From: Sulfidibacter corallicola
GTDB taxonomy: Bacteria; Acidobacteriota; Holophagae; Acanthopleuribacterales; Acanthopleuribacteraceae
Reading direction: 5' to 3'
Assembly (NCBI RefSeq): GCF_017498545.1
Contig: NZ_CP071793.1
Coordinates: 4,799,001 to 4,863,000 of the forward strand
Length of the DNA stretch: 64,000 nucleotides
The position numbers and the translations under genes are program-made. Positions 9,051 through 17,337 of this stretch are shown piece by piece. The first letter of the stretch is position 1; each line of letters begins with the position of its first letter. The notes beneath the pieces were generated by a model that had not been told where the DNA came from, searched no databases, and saw nothing but the letters and a program-made list of their open reading frames with translations.

Positions 9051-9082
9051 GGGTGTGTAACCTGCAAAGGTTATTCACACCC
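9051..9082. promoter_or_regulatory. Operator-like dyad upstream of Rrf2-type regulator
   Basis: GGGTGTG (9051-9057) and AACC (9059-9062) are mirrored by GGTT (9069-9072) and CACACCC (9076-9082), giving an imperfect ~32-bp dyad centred about 82 nt before the start codon. Rrf2 proteins bind such dyads and often control their own genes, so autoregulation is plausible. Confidence 0.5.
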
Positions 9083-9096
9083 TACTATTTTTAGTA
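9083..9096. promoter_or_regulatory. TACTA-TTTT-TAGTA palindrome
   Basis: A perfect 5-bp inverted repeat (TACTA 9083-9087, TAGTA 9092-9096) immediately follows the larger dyad and lies ~52 nt before the regulator's ATG. TACTAT also resembles a -10 box, so promoter and operator may overlap. Confidence 0.4.
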
Positions 9097-9148
9097 TCAA
9101 GCTTTTCGCCGGATCACCGATAAAAATAGGCACCCGAGGGAGGATCGC

Positions 9149-9571
9149 ATGAGCCGATCGACCAGGCTTTCCACCGCTGCGCACATCATGATGTACCTCG
9201 CCTGGAACGAGGGCGATCGCGTGCGAATTGACGACATCGCCAAAAGTGCCAACGCCAATCCCTCGCGATTGCGCCAACTTTGCAGTCAATTGGCCCAGGG
9301 TGGGTACATCAAGACCTACAAAGGTGCCAAAGGGGGCATCGAAGCGGTGTGTCCCCCCGATCAGGTTTCACTGCTGGATCTCTGCGTGTGCATCGAGGAT
9401 TTGAATTTTTTCGCCCTGACGCCCCACAAAGCGAACAAGAAATGTCCCATCGGCGCGGCGATCGCGCCCACCTTGTCCCGCCTGTACACGGATTACAACA
9501 ACATCTTCCGCGAATACCTGAAAGCCACCACCATCATGGATCTGATCGAAATGGCGGACACCCAAACCTAA
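9149..9571 (+). CDS. Rrf2-family transcriptional regulator
   Basis: This 140-residue protein matches Rrf2 in size and layout: an N-terminal winged helix-turn-helix (STAAHIMMYLA, then DIAKSANANPSRLRQLCSQL, then a GGYIKTYKGAKGG wing) and a dimerisation helix near the end. IscR and NsrR relatives hold an Fe-S cluster with three cysteines in a C-terminal loop. Here cysteines fall at LCVC and in NKKCPIG, with spacing unlike IscR, so cluster binding is possible but not assured. The start has a GGGAGG ribosome site. No Fe-S or NO-response gene is adjacent. The upstream dyad suggests autoregulation. Confidence 0.85.
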   Translation: MSRSTRLSTAAHIMMYLAWNEGDRVRIDDIAKSANANPSRLRQLCSQLAQGGYIKTYKGAKGGIEAVCPPDQVSLLDLCVCIEDLNFFALTPHKANKKCPIGAAIAPTLSRLYTDYNNIFREYLKATTIMDLIEMADTQT

Positions 9572-9596
9572 ATGCACGTTCAGGTGGAGTCGCTTT

Positions 9597-9619
9597 TATA
9601 ATTTTCTTGCGGTTATAAT
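9597..9619 (+). promoter_or_regulatory. Two TATAAT boxes upstream of the LRV-repeat gene
   Basis: Perfect -10 hexamers occur at 9597-9602 and 9614-9619 in a short AT-rich island in otherwise GC-rich DNA. No good -35 box is seen at the usual distance from either. They could start a transcript with a leader of ~130 nt for the gene at 9752. Confidence 0.35.
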
Positions 9620-9751
9620 AAATCCACGATAACAGCGAAGTTCACATCGCATCCGCCCCCAAACCCTCACCTACCGGCGAATCCCGGTCGTATGGGACGC
9701 CCTGTTGTCACCAGACCCGAACCTCATCATCCCATCACCGAAGAGTTCAAC

Positions 9752-10525
9752 ATGCCATCTCAAGCGGAAATGATCAAATCCTGGCTGCGCCTGTGCGCCG
9801 ATCCTCGGTCCAGTGCCGAGCAACTGGAAAATGCGGCGTATTGGGAATCCATCAATCAACCCTCCGAGTTCCAGATTCGGCTGGCGGTGTCCAAACATCG
9901 CTCCACATCCAGCGAACTCTTGGCAAAACTCTCGATGGTCAATCACCTGCCGATCCAAATCGCCGTCGCGGGCCACCAAAACCTCAGCGAATCGACCGCG
10001 GGCCACCTGCTGCGCAAGCAGTTGCGCCAACTCCGCAGGGCCCTGGCCAGCAATCCGCGCATTCCGGTCTACGTGATGGAAAAACTCGCCACCGACTATC
10101 GCGACGTGCGGCTCTGCCTGGCGCGCAACCCGGCGATCCCACGCTCCATTCAGAGCGTGCTGGCACGCGAGAAGGACAAGAACGTTCGCATGACCCTGGC
10201 CAAGAACCTCAAACTCAGCGTGGGCATCCTCGAGCGGTTGAGCAAGGACAAGGTTGCCGAGGTGCGCGCCATGGTCGCCGCCCACCCCAACGTCCCGCTG
10301 GCGGGTTTGCGCGCCATGGGTGCCGATCGCTCCCAGGTCGTGCGCGAGGCGGTATTCGACCGCGGCATCCAGGAATTCAGCGATGACATCCCCCTCTTCC
10401 GCGAACTGACCAAGATCAAGCCGTCGTCTGTCGCGCAAAAGGCCCAGGAACACCTGGATTACCTGATCCAACGACAAAAGAGCAGGAACCTCCTGGAAAC
10501 CACGCCGCCGGATCGCGCCGGCTGA
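9752..10525 (+). CDS. Leucine-rich-variant (LRV/HEAT-like) repeat protein
   Basis: This 257-residue protein is built of ~24-residue helical repeats with the pattern ALA-x-NP-x-(I/V)P-x-x-(V/I)-L-x-x-L-(A/S)-x-D. Examples include ALASNPRIPVYVMEKLATD, CLARNPAIPRSIQSVLARE, TLAKNLKLSVGILERLSKD and MVAAHPNVPLAGLRAMGAD. This is the leucine-rich repeat variant (LRV) type of superhelix, which usually binds proteins. Some LRV proteins carry an N-terminal Fe-S motif, but this one does not. The internal ATG at 9752 (GAAGAG upstream) is preferred to an ATG at 9692 that lacks a ribosome site. It has no signal peptide. Function is unknown. Confidence 0.75.
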   Translation: MPSQAEMIKSWLRLCADPRSSAEQLENAAYWESINQPSEFQIRLAVSKHRSTSSELLAKLSMVNHLPIQIAVAGHQNLSESTAGHLLRKQLRQLRRALASNPRIPVYVMEKLATDYRDVRLCLARNPAIPRSIQSVLAREKDKNVRMTLAKNLKLSVGILERLSKDKVAEVRAMVAAHPNVPLAGLRAMGADRSQVVREAVFDRGIQEFSDDIPLFRELTKIKPSSVAQKAQEHLDYLIQRQKSRNLLETTPPDRAG

Positions 10526-10570
10526 ATCGAGCCGCCAACCGGATGCGCGACAACCGCTCGCCCCCGGAAT

Positions 10571-11194
10571 TCAGCGATCCGCCGTTTCCGGTTCCAACAG
10601 GGCCTGACCGTTGGTAAGTCCCTCGATTTCGGTCTGGAACTGCGACCATCGCTCCTCGGGTACGCGCAACCGAAAGGAAGCGTCCAGTTCGTATTCTTCC
10701 TCGTCGATTTCCACTTCGAGCGACGTCAACATGAGCTTGAGTTGGGTGACGTAGCTGTAGCCCAGCATCAGACGGGCTTCGACGTAGGTCACTTTCTCTT
10801 TGGTCGGCAAGGCCTGCAAGGCCTGTTGCACGCCGGAACTGTAGGCCCGCACCAACCCGCCCTTGCCCAGTTTGGTACCGCCGTAATACCGTGTCACGAC
10901 CGCGACGATTTCGCCCACGCCGGAGTGGGTCAACACCGCGAGCATCGGGCGTCCGGCGGTGCCGTGGGGCTCCCCGTCGTCGCTCATCCCCACTTGGCCG
11001 GAAGTGCCCGGCGGTCCGGCGAGGAACGCCCAGCAATTGTGGGTGGCATCGGCAAACTCCTCGCGAAGGGTCGCGATGAAGGAGTGGGCCTCGGCTGACG
11101 TCGGCGCGTGAGCTACCGTGGTGATGAAGCGGCTGCGCTGGATTTCTTCTTCGAAGCGAAAGGTCTGCGCTGGAATGGGGAAACGCGAAGACAC
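10571..11194 (-). CDS. yigZ: YigZ/IMPACT family protein
   Basis: This 207-residue protein has the family signature in its N-terminal domain: SDDGEPHGTAGRPML and VTRYYGGTKLGKGGLVRAY. The smaller C-terminal domain (DUF1949-like) covers about residues 135-205. Eukaryotic IMPACT modulates the Gcn1/Gcn2 translation stress response; the bacterial member's role is not settled, though its fold resembles ribosome-interacting domains. Length matches the family. It is alone on its strand and convergent with the LRV-repeat gene (45 nt between stops). Confidence 0.9.
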   Translation of the reverse strand: MSSRFPIPAQTFRFEEEIQRSRFITTVAHAPTSAEAHSFIATLREEFADATHNCWAFLAGPPGTSGQVGMSDDGEPHGTAGRPMLAVLTHSGVGEIVAVVTRYYGGTKLGKGGLVRAYSSGVQQALQALPTKEKVTYVEARLMLGYSYVTQLKLMLTSLEVEIDEEEYELDASFRLRVPEERWSQFQTEIEGLTNGQALLEPETADR

Positions 11195-11376
11195 CGTTCA
11201 ATCTCCAGATGACGGAAAGGATGGGGACCACCCCGGATCGGAGCACGATACACCGAATCCAGGGACGTCCTCTCGGAATTCTACCATTCGAGCCACCGAG
11301 CCCGGCTCCGATGGACACCGAAAAGCCCGAACGGCGACGTTCGATCACCGATCGAGCGCGATCACTCACGGGTTCA

Positions 11377-12387
11377 TCAGGAACCTTGGCGACGACAGGC
11401 GGTGACCAGGTTTTCCTGGGGTACCGCTCCCCGCTCGAAACCGTCCAGATTGGCCAGAGTGGTCGAAACGATACGGGCCATGGCCTCCCTGGTGAAAAAG
11501 GCCTGATGGGCGGTGATCAAGACGTTGGGAAAGGTCATCAGTCGGGCGAACACGTCGTCGGGAATCACGCGATCGGAGAGATCTTGGAAGAACAGATCGG
11601 CTTCCTCCTCATAGACGTCCAGCCCCAGATAACCCAATTTGCCCGATTTCAAGGCGGCGATGGCGGCCTTGGCATCGACCAAGCCGCCGCGACTGGTGTT
11701 GATCAGCATGACGCCCGGCTTCATCTGCGCGAACGCGGCACCGTCGATCAGGTGGTGGGTATCCGGATTGAGAGGGCAATGCAGCGTGATTACGTCGCTC
11801 GTCTCGAGAAGCGGAGCCAACTCGGAAAAACGAATGCCCTCGGGCGCCGGTTCGGCGGCGAAGGGATCGTGAACCCGGACATCGCAACCCAAACCCTGCA
11901 TGATGCGCGCGACGCAGCAGCCGATCTTGCCGAACCCGACGATGCCGACCCGCTTGCCGTAAAGATCGAAACCCATCAAGCCGGCCAGGTTGAAATTGAA
12001 TTCGCGGGTCCGCAAATAGGCGCGGTGGGTTCGGCGATTGAGGGACAACATCAAGGCCAGGGTATGCTCCGCGACGGCATGAGGTGAGTATTCGGGAACC
12101 CGGGCCACCTGCAGACCCAATCGCTCGGCGGCGACCAGATCCACTTGGTTGAAGCCCGCACAGCGCAACAGGACGAGACGGACCCCTCGTTCGGCTAGCT
12201 CCGCCAACACCTTTTCGTTCAATTCGTCGTTGACGAAGACACACACCGCCTCGGCCTCGGTGACCAGCGGAACGGTTTCCAGCGTCAGGCGCGGTTCGAG
12301 AAACGTGAATGAGTGACGCGAGGAATCCAGTTGTTCCGTGAAGAGGGCCTGTTCATAGGACTTGGTGCTGAAAAACAAAAGCCGCAT
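11377..12387 (-). CDS. ldhA: D-lactate dehydrogenase-like 2-hydroxyacid dehydrogenase
   Basis: This 336-residue enzyme belongs to the D-isomer 2-hydroxyacid dehydrogenases. The NAD site is GFGKIG (151-156). Catalytic residues are Arg233 in NTSRGGLVD, a Glu in DVYEEEADLFF, and His294 in TAHQAFFT; the last two motifs are especially close to fermentative LdhA. The expected reaction is reduction of pyruvate to D-lactate with NADH in the cytoplasm. The name rests on motifs only, and another 2-ketoacid is possible. It could reoxidise NADH during fermentation alongside the hydrogenase encoded at the right end. It stands alone between yigZ and hslO. Confidence 0.85.
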   Translation of the reverse strand: MRLLFFSTKSYEQALFTEQLDSSRHSFTFLEPRLTLETVPLVTEAEAVCVFVNDELNEKVLAELAERGVRLVLLRCAGFNQVDLVAAERLGLQVARVPEYSPHAVAEHTLALMLSLNRRTHRAYLRTREFNFNLAGLMGFDLYGKRVGIVGFGKIGCCVARIMQGLGCDVRVHDPFAAEPAPEGIRFSELAPLLETSDVITLHCPLNPDTHHLIDGAAFAQMKPGVMLINTSRGGLVDAKAAIAALKSGKLGYLGLDVYEEEADLFFQDLSDRVIPDDVFARLMTFPNVLITAHQAFFTREAMARIVSTTLANLDGFERGAVPQENLVTACRRQGS

Positions 12388-12540
12388 ACCGCCTCCAGGT
12401 GGTTTCCAATGGGAACGGCAATCATCGCATCTGGTCAGCGCCGATGCGCATCAAAAAAACGTGAGGCCCACGGGATGACCGGTGCGGAGTGAAACGACCG
12501 GGAAACCGAAGACGCGCAAGGAATTTCTCGATCGATGCCC

Positions 12541-13425
12541 TCAGGAGGCCTTTCCGCGTTCTTCCAACAGCCGGTTCAAATGATCGATACCCACTTCATA
12601 GGGCTTGTGACAATAGTTGCAACGAATCTCGATCGCCTGATCGGCCTCGGTCAGTTCCTTCAGGTCTCGGGTGGAAAGGGACTGAACCACTTCCAAAATA
12701 CGTTCCTGACTGCAACCGCAAAAGTAACGCACCTCGGTGTTGGCGAGGTGTTTGAGCGGAATGCCTTCGAACAGGAAATCCATGACGCGCGCATGCCCGT
12801 CCGTCTCGGAGAAACAGGACCCCAAATCGGCGATCTCGGTCAGGCGCTGTTCCAACACGAACAGCATGTCGTGATTGGCGCCGGGCATGCCTTGAATCAT
12901 GATGCCGCCCGCGCCCGCGATTCCCTGCTCCGGATCCAGCACCACGCCCAAACGGATGGCGGAGGGAATCTGCTCGCTGCTCAACAGGTAATTGGCGAGA
13001 TTGTAGGCGATTTCGCCCTCGGAGGTAGGCACCACGCTGGTGAAGACCTTGTCGTTCTTGTCCAGACGGCGCCGCACCGTCAATTGACCGACCCCCACGG
13101 CCTGCTGAAACAAACCCCGGTCCGGTTCCGGGTCGAAATGCACGCCCAAATCGTCGGCGGTCCCACGCACATGGCCGAGAGTATTGGCTTCGACACGTAG
13201 GGCGCCGATCGGGCCGGGCCCCTCGAACTTCAGCGAAACGACCCCGTCCACCTTGAGATCGGCACAGAGGAAAAAGGCTCCGGTGGTCGCCTGCGTCAGC
13301 AGTTGCAGGGCGATCGGCGAACAGTTCAAGGTCGAGAACAGGTCGCGACCGATCTGGGTGCCGTCAATCACCACGACTTTGAACATGCCTTCTTTGTGAA
13401 TATAGCGTTTCATGTATCGGGCCAT
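12541..13425 (-). CDS. hslO: Redox-regulated chaperone Hsp33
   Basis: This 294-residue protein matches Hsp33 in length and order. It has an N-terminal core with GVVSLKFEGPGPIGALRVEA, a middle linker, and a C-terminal zinc-thiol switch made of FCGCS and CNYCHKPY. The four cysteines bind zinc when reduced; oxidation releases zinc, unfolds the linker and activates holdase activity under oxidative heat stress. ATG at 13425 was chosen: GGAGG lies 12 nt upstream and the result fits family length. Longer in-frame starts add a non-conserved basic leader. Confidence 0.92.
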   Translation of the reverse strand: MARYMKRYIHKEGMFKVVVIDGTQIGRDLFSTLNCSPIALQLLTQATTGAFFLCADLKVDGVVSLKFEGPGPIGALRVEANTLGHVRGTADDLGVHFDPEPDRGLFQQAVGVGQLTVRRRLDKNDKVFTSVVPTSEGEIAYNLANYLLSSEQIPSAIRLGVVLDPEQGIAGAGGIMIQGMPGANHDMLFVLEQRLTEIADLGSCFSETDGHARVMDFLFEGIPLKHLANTEVRYFCGCSQERILEVVQSLSTRDLKELTEADQAIEIRCNYCHKPYEVGIDHLNRLLEERGKAS

Positions 13426-13565
13426 CGGTGCCGGGTACCTCCAAGATGCGCTGAAGCCACGGTTGGCCGCGGCGACCCTAATTATGGACAGATTCCCCGG
13501 CCTTCGCAACCCGCCGAACGCGTGTGGAAACGGCGTGACGACCGGACTCTCACGGGATTTACACT

Positions 13566-13595
13566 TGGAACCGAGTTGGATAATGTACTAGAATA
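13566..13595 (+). promoter_or_regulatory. Candidate promoter of the TPR-like gene
   Basis: TTGGAA (13566-13571), an 18-nt spacer and TAGAAT (13590-13595) give 4/6 and 5/6 matches to sigma70 boxes, about 85 nt before the start codon. Confidence 0.35.
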
Positions 13596-13685
13596 TCCAG
13601 TTCTTGGATTTTACCCAAAGTGGGTGATCCGGGTGATCGCTTACGATTGGGTTTTAGAACCTTCCACTCAGGGGTTTCGCACAAC

Positions 13686-14177
13686 ATGACAAAAAACGCC
13701 GCCTTGGATCAAGCCATCCAAGCTTTTCACGACAAGAAATGGCAACAAGCTTCCGATGCCATGGTCAAGTTGTTGGCCGACGAAGCATTGCCTTCCGGAA
13801 CCAAACACCGCCTTTCCCAGTTCAAGACGATCGCCGACCGCCACCTGGTCACGCAGGAAGAAGATCCCGAGGCCTTGTCCCTCAAAATGGTCTCCTACCA
13901 CATGAACACCGGAGACCGCGAATCGGCGCGGGAAATCCTCAACAAGTCCGACATCATCGCCGAGGGAACCCGCCTGTTCCTGGAAGCTGAAATGGCCATG
14001 GAAGAAGACGATCGCGAAAAAGCCATCGAATACCTCAATCAAGCAATCGAAAAGCAGAAGGACAACCGCGGTTACGCGTTGAACTCTCCCGTCTTTTCTC
14101 CCTTCATCAACGAACCGGAATTCGAGTTCCTGCGCCAGGGTAAAGACCAACAAGAGAGTGAAGAAGCGAGCGCCTGA
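13686..14177 (+). CDS. Small TPR-like cytoplasmic protein
   Basis: This 163-residue, acidic, all-helical protein has helix pairs spaced like tetratricopeptide repeats: LDQAIQAFHDKKWQQASDAM, then a degenerate pair, then MEEDDREKAIEYLNQAIEKQ. The end (NSPVFSPFINEPEFEFLRQG) resembles the tail of TPR adaptor proteins. No catalytic motif or signal peptide is present. The true start is ATG 13686; longer readings pass through the promoter region. An intrinsic terminator follows 24 nt after the stop, so it is probably monocistronic. Partner unknown. Confidence 0.7.
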   Translation: MTKNAALDQAIQAFHDKKWQQASDAMVKLLADEALPSGTKHRLSQFKTIADRHLVTQEEDPEALSLKMVSYHMNTGDRESAREILNKSDIIAEGTRLFLEAEMAMEEDDREKAIEYLNQAIEKQKDNRGYALNSPVFSPFINEPEFEFLRQGKDQQESEEASA

Positions 14178-14201
14178 TTCGGGCCTCGCCTGAAAAAGAA
14201 G

Positions 14202-14226
14202 CCGGCATGGAATGCCGGCTTTTTTT
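14202..14226 (+). terminator. Intrinsic terminator after the TPR-like gene
   Basis: GCCGGCAT (14202-14209) and ATGCCGGC (14213-14220) form a perfect 8-bp stem with a 3-nt loop, followed by six T. It ends the 13686-14177 gene. Confidence 0.9.
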
Positions 14227-14409
14227 GTTTGCAATTGCCTCACGACCTGTGCGTTGATGGACCCTGCATCGCGACATGTCACACGAAGTTGCGCAATAAG
14301 CGGCAAACGAGGATCGAGTTACCCGGGCCCCACACCCTGTGCTATTTTCCGCATGGCTCGATCCCCGTGCATCGAAAACCGTGCAGCCCCACGCTGGGAG
14401 GTGGAGAGA

Positions 14410-15543
14410 ATGAAACGAGGCCATCTAAAAATCCTTGTCCGTACCGATCCGGAGTTCCTGGAGTGGCGTATCGCCGGGGTCCCCATCAAGGATCGGATTC
14501 TCACGAGTCTGGCAGGCCTGAGCGAGACGCCCATCGAGTTCCTGCCGTCCGCGGATACGCCCCTCAATTGCGACGAACGGGTGGATTACCTGATCGTCAA
14601 CGGAGCCTTCCCGTTCATCACGGCCGATTTGGTTCAATGCCTGCGCCAGGGCGGTGATTTCGGCGAACCGCGCGTCGCCTTTCCGCCGGATTCCCAAGAA
14701 TCGGGTGTCGTGTTCCTGCCCGCCAACCACGCCGCGGTGGAAGCCGACACGTTCGGCGCCTTCCTGGACCGCCTGTTCGACCTGACCGACGAGGAAAGCG
14801 GGGAAGACCTGCTTGAACTGCGCGATGCGGCCTCGTACGCCAAGCTGAACCAGTACGCGTTCGACCGCAAGGTCACCCAGGTCATCGCCAAGGGCGCGCT
14901 GGTCATCGCCCCCCACATGGTTTGGATCGAGGAATCGGTCTCGGTGGAGGCCGGCGCCAAAATCGGCCCGAACGTCTATCTCGGTGGAGATACCTACCTG
15001 GGCAGCGGCGCCGAAGTGATGGCCGGAGCCCAACTTCGGGACGCGACAGTCGCGTATGGCGCGGTCATTCGCCCCTACTCGGTGCTCGAGTCCTGCCGCG
15101 TGGGTGCCGGTGCCACGGTCGGCCCCTTCGCCCACCTGCGGGCGGGCACGGACCTCGGTGAGGACGTGCGGATCGGCAACTTCGTGGAAACCAAGAAGGT
15201 GACCATGGGGGCCAACAGCAAGGCCAGCCACCTGGCCTATCTCGGCGACGCCCAGATCGGCAAAGACTGCAACATCGGCGCGGGCACCATCACCTGCAAC
15301 TACGACGGCGTCAACAAACACCAAACCGTTTTGGGCGATCAGGTGTTCATCGGCTCCGACAGCCAACTCGTGGCGCCGGTGACCATCGGCGACAAGGGGT
15401 TCGTAGCGGCCGGAAGCACCATTACCCGCGACGTGCCCGCCGACGGCCTCGCCATCGCGCGCGCACGCCAGGACGTCAAGGAAGGTCGGGCCAGTCGCAT
15501 GCGGGAACGCGCCAGGAAAAAGAAGGCGAAGGCGTCCACCTGA
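14410..15543 (+). CDS. GlmU-like acetyltransferase with reduced N-terminal domain
   Basis: The C-terminal ~240 residues are a left-handed beta-helix close to the GlmU glucosamine-1-phosphate N-acetyltransferase: GPFAHLRAG, NFVETKK, SHLAYLGD, GAGTITCNYDG and GSDSQLVAPVTIG, keeping the Arg, Lys, His, Tyr and Asn expected for substrate and acetyl-CoA binding. GlmU normally starts with a ~227-residue uridyltransferase carrying LAAGxGTRM. Here only ~137 residues precede the linker, and that signature and the downstream metal sites are not seen. So acetyltransfer is likely, uridyl transfer is not. ATG 14410 follows GGAGG by 8 nt. fabI follows 46 nt downstream, so co-transcription is likely. Confidence 0.8.
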   Translation: MKRGHLKILVRTDPEFLEWRIAGVPIKDRILTSLAGLSETPIEFLPSADTPLNCDERVDYLIVNGAFPFITADLVQCLRQGGDFGEPRVAFPPDSQESGVVFLPANHAAVEADTFGAFLDRLFDLTDEESGEDLLELRDAASYAKLNQYAFDRKVTQVIAKGALVIAPHMVWIEESVSVEAGAKIGPNVYLGGDTYLGSGAEVMAGAQLRDATVAYGAVIRPYSVLESCRVGAGATVGPFAHLRAGTDLGEDVRIGNFVETKKVTMGANSKASHLAYLGDAQIGKDCNIGAGTITCNYDGVNKHQTVLGDQVFIGSDSQLVAPVTIGDKGFVAAGSTITRDVPADGLAIARARQDVKEGRASRMRERARKKKAKAST

Positions 15544-15589
15544 GCGAGGTGCCTTTCGCCAACCAAGACCAACGGATTCGGAGGACCAC

Positions 15590-16357
15590 GTGCTGCTAAA
15601 AGACAAAAAAATCTTGATTCTCGGGCTCGCGAATCATCGCTCCATAGCCTACGGAATCGCGAAGGCCTGTCACCAACAGGGGGCCAAACTGGCCCTGACC
15701 TACCTCAACGAGCGTTTCGAGAAGTCGGTCAAGAAATTGGCCGCGGATTTCGACGAGCCCCTGCTCCTGCCCTGCGACGTCACCAAAGACGACCAGATCC
15801 CCACTCTTTTCGACCGTATCCGCGAGGAATGGGGCACCCTCGACGGCCTGGTCCACTCCATCGCCTTCGCCAACCAGGAAGACCTGAAAGGCGCCTTTCA
15901 CGACACCAGTCGCGACGGTTTCCTCCTCGCGCAGGACATTTCGGCGTACTCGCTGACAGCCCTGAGCAAATACGCCAAACCGCTGATGGAAGAAAACGGC
16001 GGCAGCATCATCTGCATGAGCTACCTGGGCGGTGAGCGCGTCGTCCACAACTACAACGTGATGGGCGTGGCCAAGGCATCCCTGGAAATGTCGGCCCGTT
16101 ACCTGGCCTCCAGCCTCGGTGAATTCGGGATCCGGGTCAACGTCGTTTCGCCGGGCCCCATCAAAACCCTCGCCGCCTCGGGTATCGCCGGGTTCCGCGG
16201 CATCCTGGAAGAAGTTCGCCAGCGCACGCCGCTGCAGCGCAACGTGACCCAGGAAGAGGTGGGCGATGTCAGCGCCTTCCTGCTCAGCGACTTCTCGCGA
16301 GCCGTGACCGGCGAGACGATTCACGTCGATTGCGGCAGCCACATTCTGGGCTTCTGA
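15590..16357 (+). CDS. fabI: Enoyl-[acyl-carrier-protein] reductase (NADH), FabI
   Basis: This 255-residue protein is a short-chain-dehydrogenase-type enoyl-ACP reductase. It begins LKDKKILILGLANHRSIAYG (FabI variant of the dinucleotide site), has CDVTKDD and HSIAF, and carries the FabI active-site pair Tyr-x6-Lys in NYNVMGVAKASLE. It also has SPGPIKTLAASGI. It reduces trans-2-enoyl-ACP with NAD(P)H in the last step of each fatty acid elongation cycle and is the target class of triclosan. It starts at GTG 15590 behind a GGAGG site. A strong bidirectional terminator follows. Confidence 0.95.
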   Translation: MLLKDKKILILGLANHRSIAYGIAKACHQQGAKLALTYLNERFEKSVKKLAADFDEPLLLPCDVTKDDQIPTLFDRIREEWGTLDGLVHSIAFANQEDLKGAFHDTSRDGFLLAQDISAYSLTALSKYAKPLMEENGGSIICMSYLGGERVVHNYNVMGVAKASLEMSARYLASSLGEFGIRVNVVSPGPIKTLAASGIAGFRGILEEVRQRTPLQRNVTQEEVGDVSAFLLSDFSRAVTGETIHVDCGSHILGF

Positions 16358-16397
16358 TCTCTCGCCGATCCCGCACCCCACCTCGAGCGGGACCACG

Positions 16398-16437
16398 AAA
16401 AAACCCCGGCAACGGAATCCGTTGACCGGGGTTTTTT
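16398..16437. terminator. Bidirectional terminator between fabI and the thioredoxin-like gene
   Basis: A-run plus CCCCGG (to 16409) pairs with CCGGGG plus T-run (16426-16437), and an inner AACGGA/TCCGTT stem (16411-16423) caps it. The A- and T-runs on the two sides allow termination in both directions, fitting the convergent genes. Confidence 0.9.
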
Positions 16438-16462
16438 ACATGCTGTCGTTTCGATTCAATCG

Positions 16463-16903
16463 TTAATTGATCTTCTCCGAGAGGTGCTTGACGTAGTTAT
16501 CGGCACCGCCAGGTACGTACCCGGTTTGCAGGAGCACCTTTTCTTCGGGGTTCACGAGGAAGATCGTGGGGAATCCGGGCACGCGGTACTTGACCCGGAG
16601 GCGTTCGTTGGCTTCCATCTGTTCTTTGGATGGGCGACTGTACTTGGGAAAATCCACTTTGAGAAGCACGAGTTTGTCGCCCGCGAATTTTTCAAAAGAG
16701 TCCTTGGCAAAAACTTCGCGATCGAGCCGCTTACACCAACCGCACCAATCAGACCCGGTGAAGTTGATCAACACGACCTTGTTCTCTTTTTTGGCCACTT
16801 CAAGGGCTTTCTCGTAATTTGTCAACCAGTCGCCATTCTCTCCGGCGATCGCGGCGCCGAGAAGAGTCGGAACGAGTAACAGGGTCACCAGTAATTTTTT
16901 CAT
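16463..16903 (-). CDS. Exported thioredoxin-fold protein (WCGWC)
   Basis: This 146-residue protein starts with a clear signal peptide (MKKLLVTLLLVPTLLGAAIA), so it acts in the periplasm. SDWCGWCKRLDREVF holds the redox pair (WCGWC), followed by a cis-proline loop VPGFPTIFLVN. This Thioredoxin_7-type layout is known from DsbD-like and other periplasmic disulfide proteins. Whether it reduces or oxidises substrates is not evident. The start was moved inward to the ATG with GGAG 6 nt upstream; the longer reading has no signal sequence. No cytochrome or Dsb partner is adjacent. Confidence 0.88.
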   Translation of the reverse strand: MKKLLVTLLLVPTLLGAAIAGENGDWLTNYEKALEVAKKENKVVLINFTGSDWCGWCKRLDREVFAKDSFEKFAGDKLVLLKVDFPKYSRPSKEQMEANERLRVKYRVPGFPTIFLVNPEEKVLLQTGYVPGGADNYVKHLSEKIN

Positions 16904-17337
16904 AAAAACTCCAAATACAAGCCTTCGGGTTCGCATGATGCGCTGAATACAGGGCCACGAGCGGCTTTTGCGAGGTGCAATACACTGAACGGGTCTACGA
17001 TCGATGCCCATCAGGGTTGCCAGGTCCCGAAACACTTCAACGCTCCATTATCTTCCGGTTCGCTTCAGGATTCTAGGTTAAATTCAGTAACCGGCTGCAT
17101 TTAGGGCAATTTTCAGGCCATTCGGGGCCACTCCGGCAAGCCGGGCCGGCCTCGAGTGGATCTGCCTCTTTTCCCGCTCCTGAGATCCAGCGTATGATTA
17201 GCGCTGGTACTGTTACCCGTCGCGGACCTCCGGTCAGGTCGCACGATGTCGTGTTCGGCGCCGTGATTCGATTCCAATCACCCCCTAGCGCCAAAACGGG
17301 GGACCCCGCGACCATATCTTCGGAAGGAAGGATAGGG
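16904..17337. other. Divergent intergenic region before argF
   Basis: No gene is supported. A 7-bp inverted repeat TGGATCT/AGATCCA (17157-17163 and 17183-17189) and a CCCCC/GGGGG stem near 17281-17302 lie upstream of argF. No clear -10/-35 pair was found. Confidence 0.35.

Larger units (their letters stand above)
8535..9148. other. Intergenic region before the Rrf2-type regulator
   Basis: No gene is supported in these 614 bp; ORFs in several frames are low-complexity and lack ribosome sites. A stretch near 8870-8935 is unusually AT-rich for this genome. The right end holds a dyad (9051-9082) and a small palindrome (9083-9096) just upstream of the regulator gene. Confidence 0.5.
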
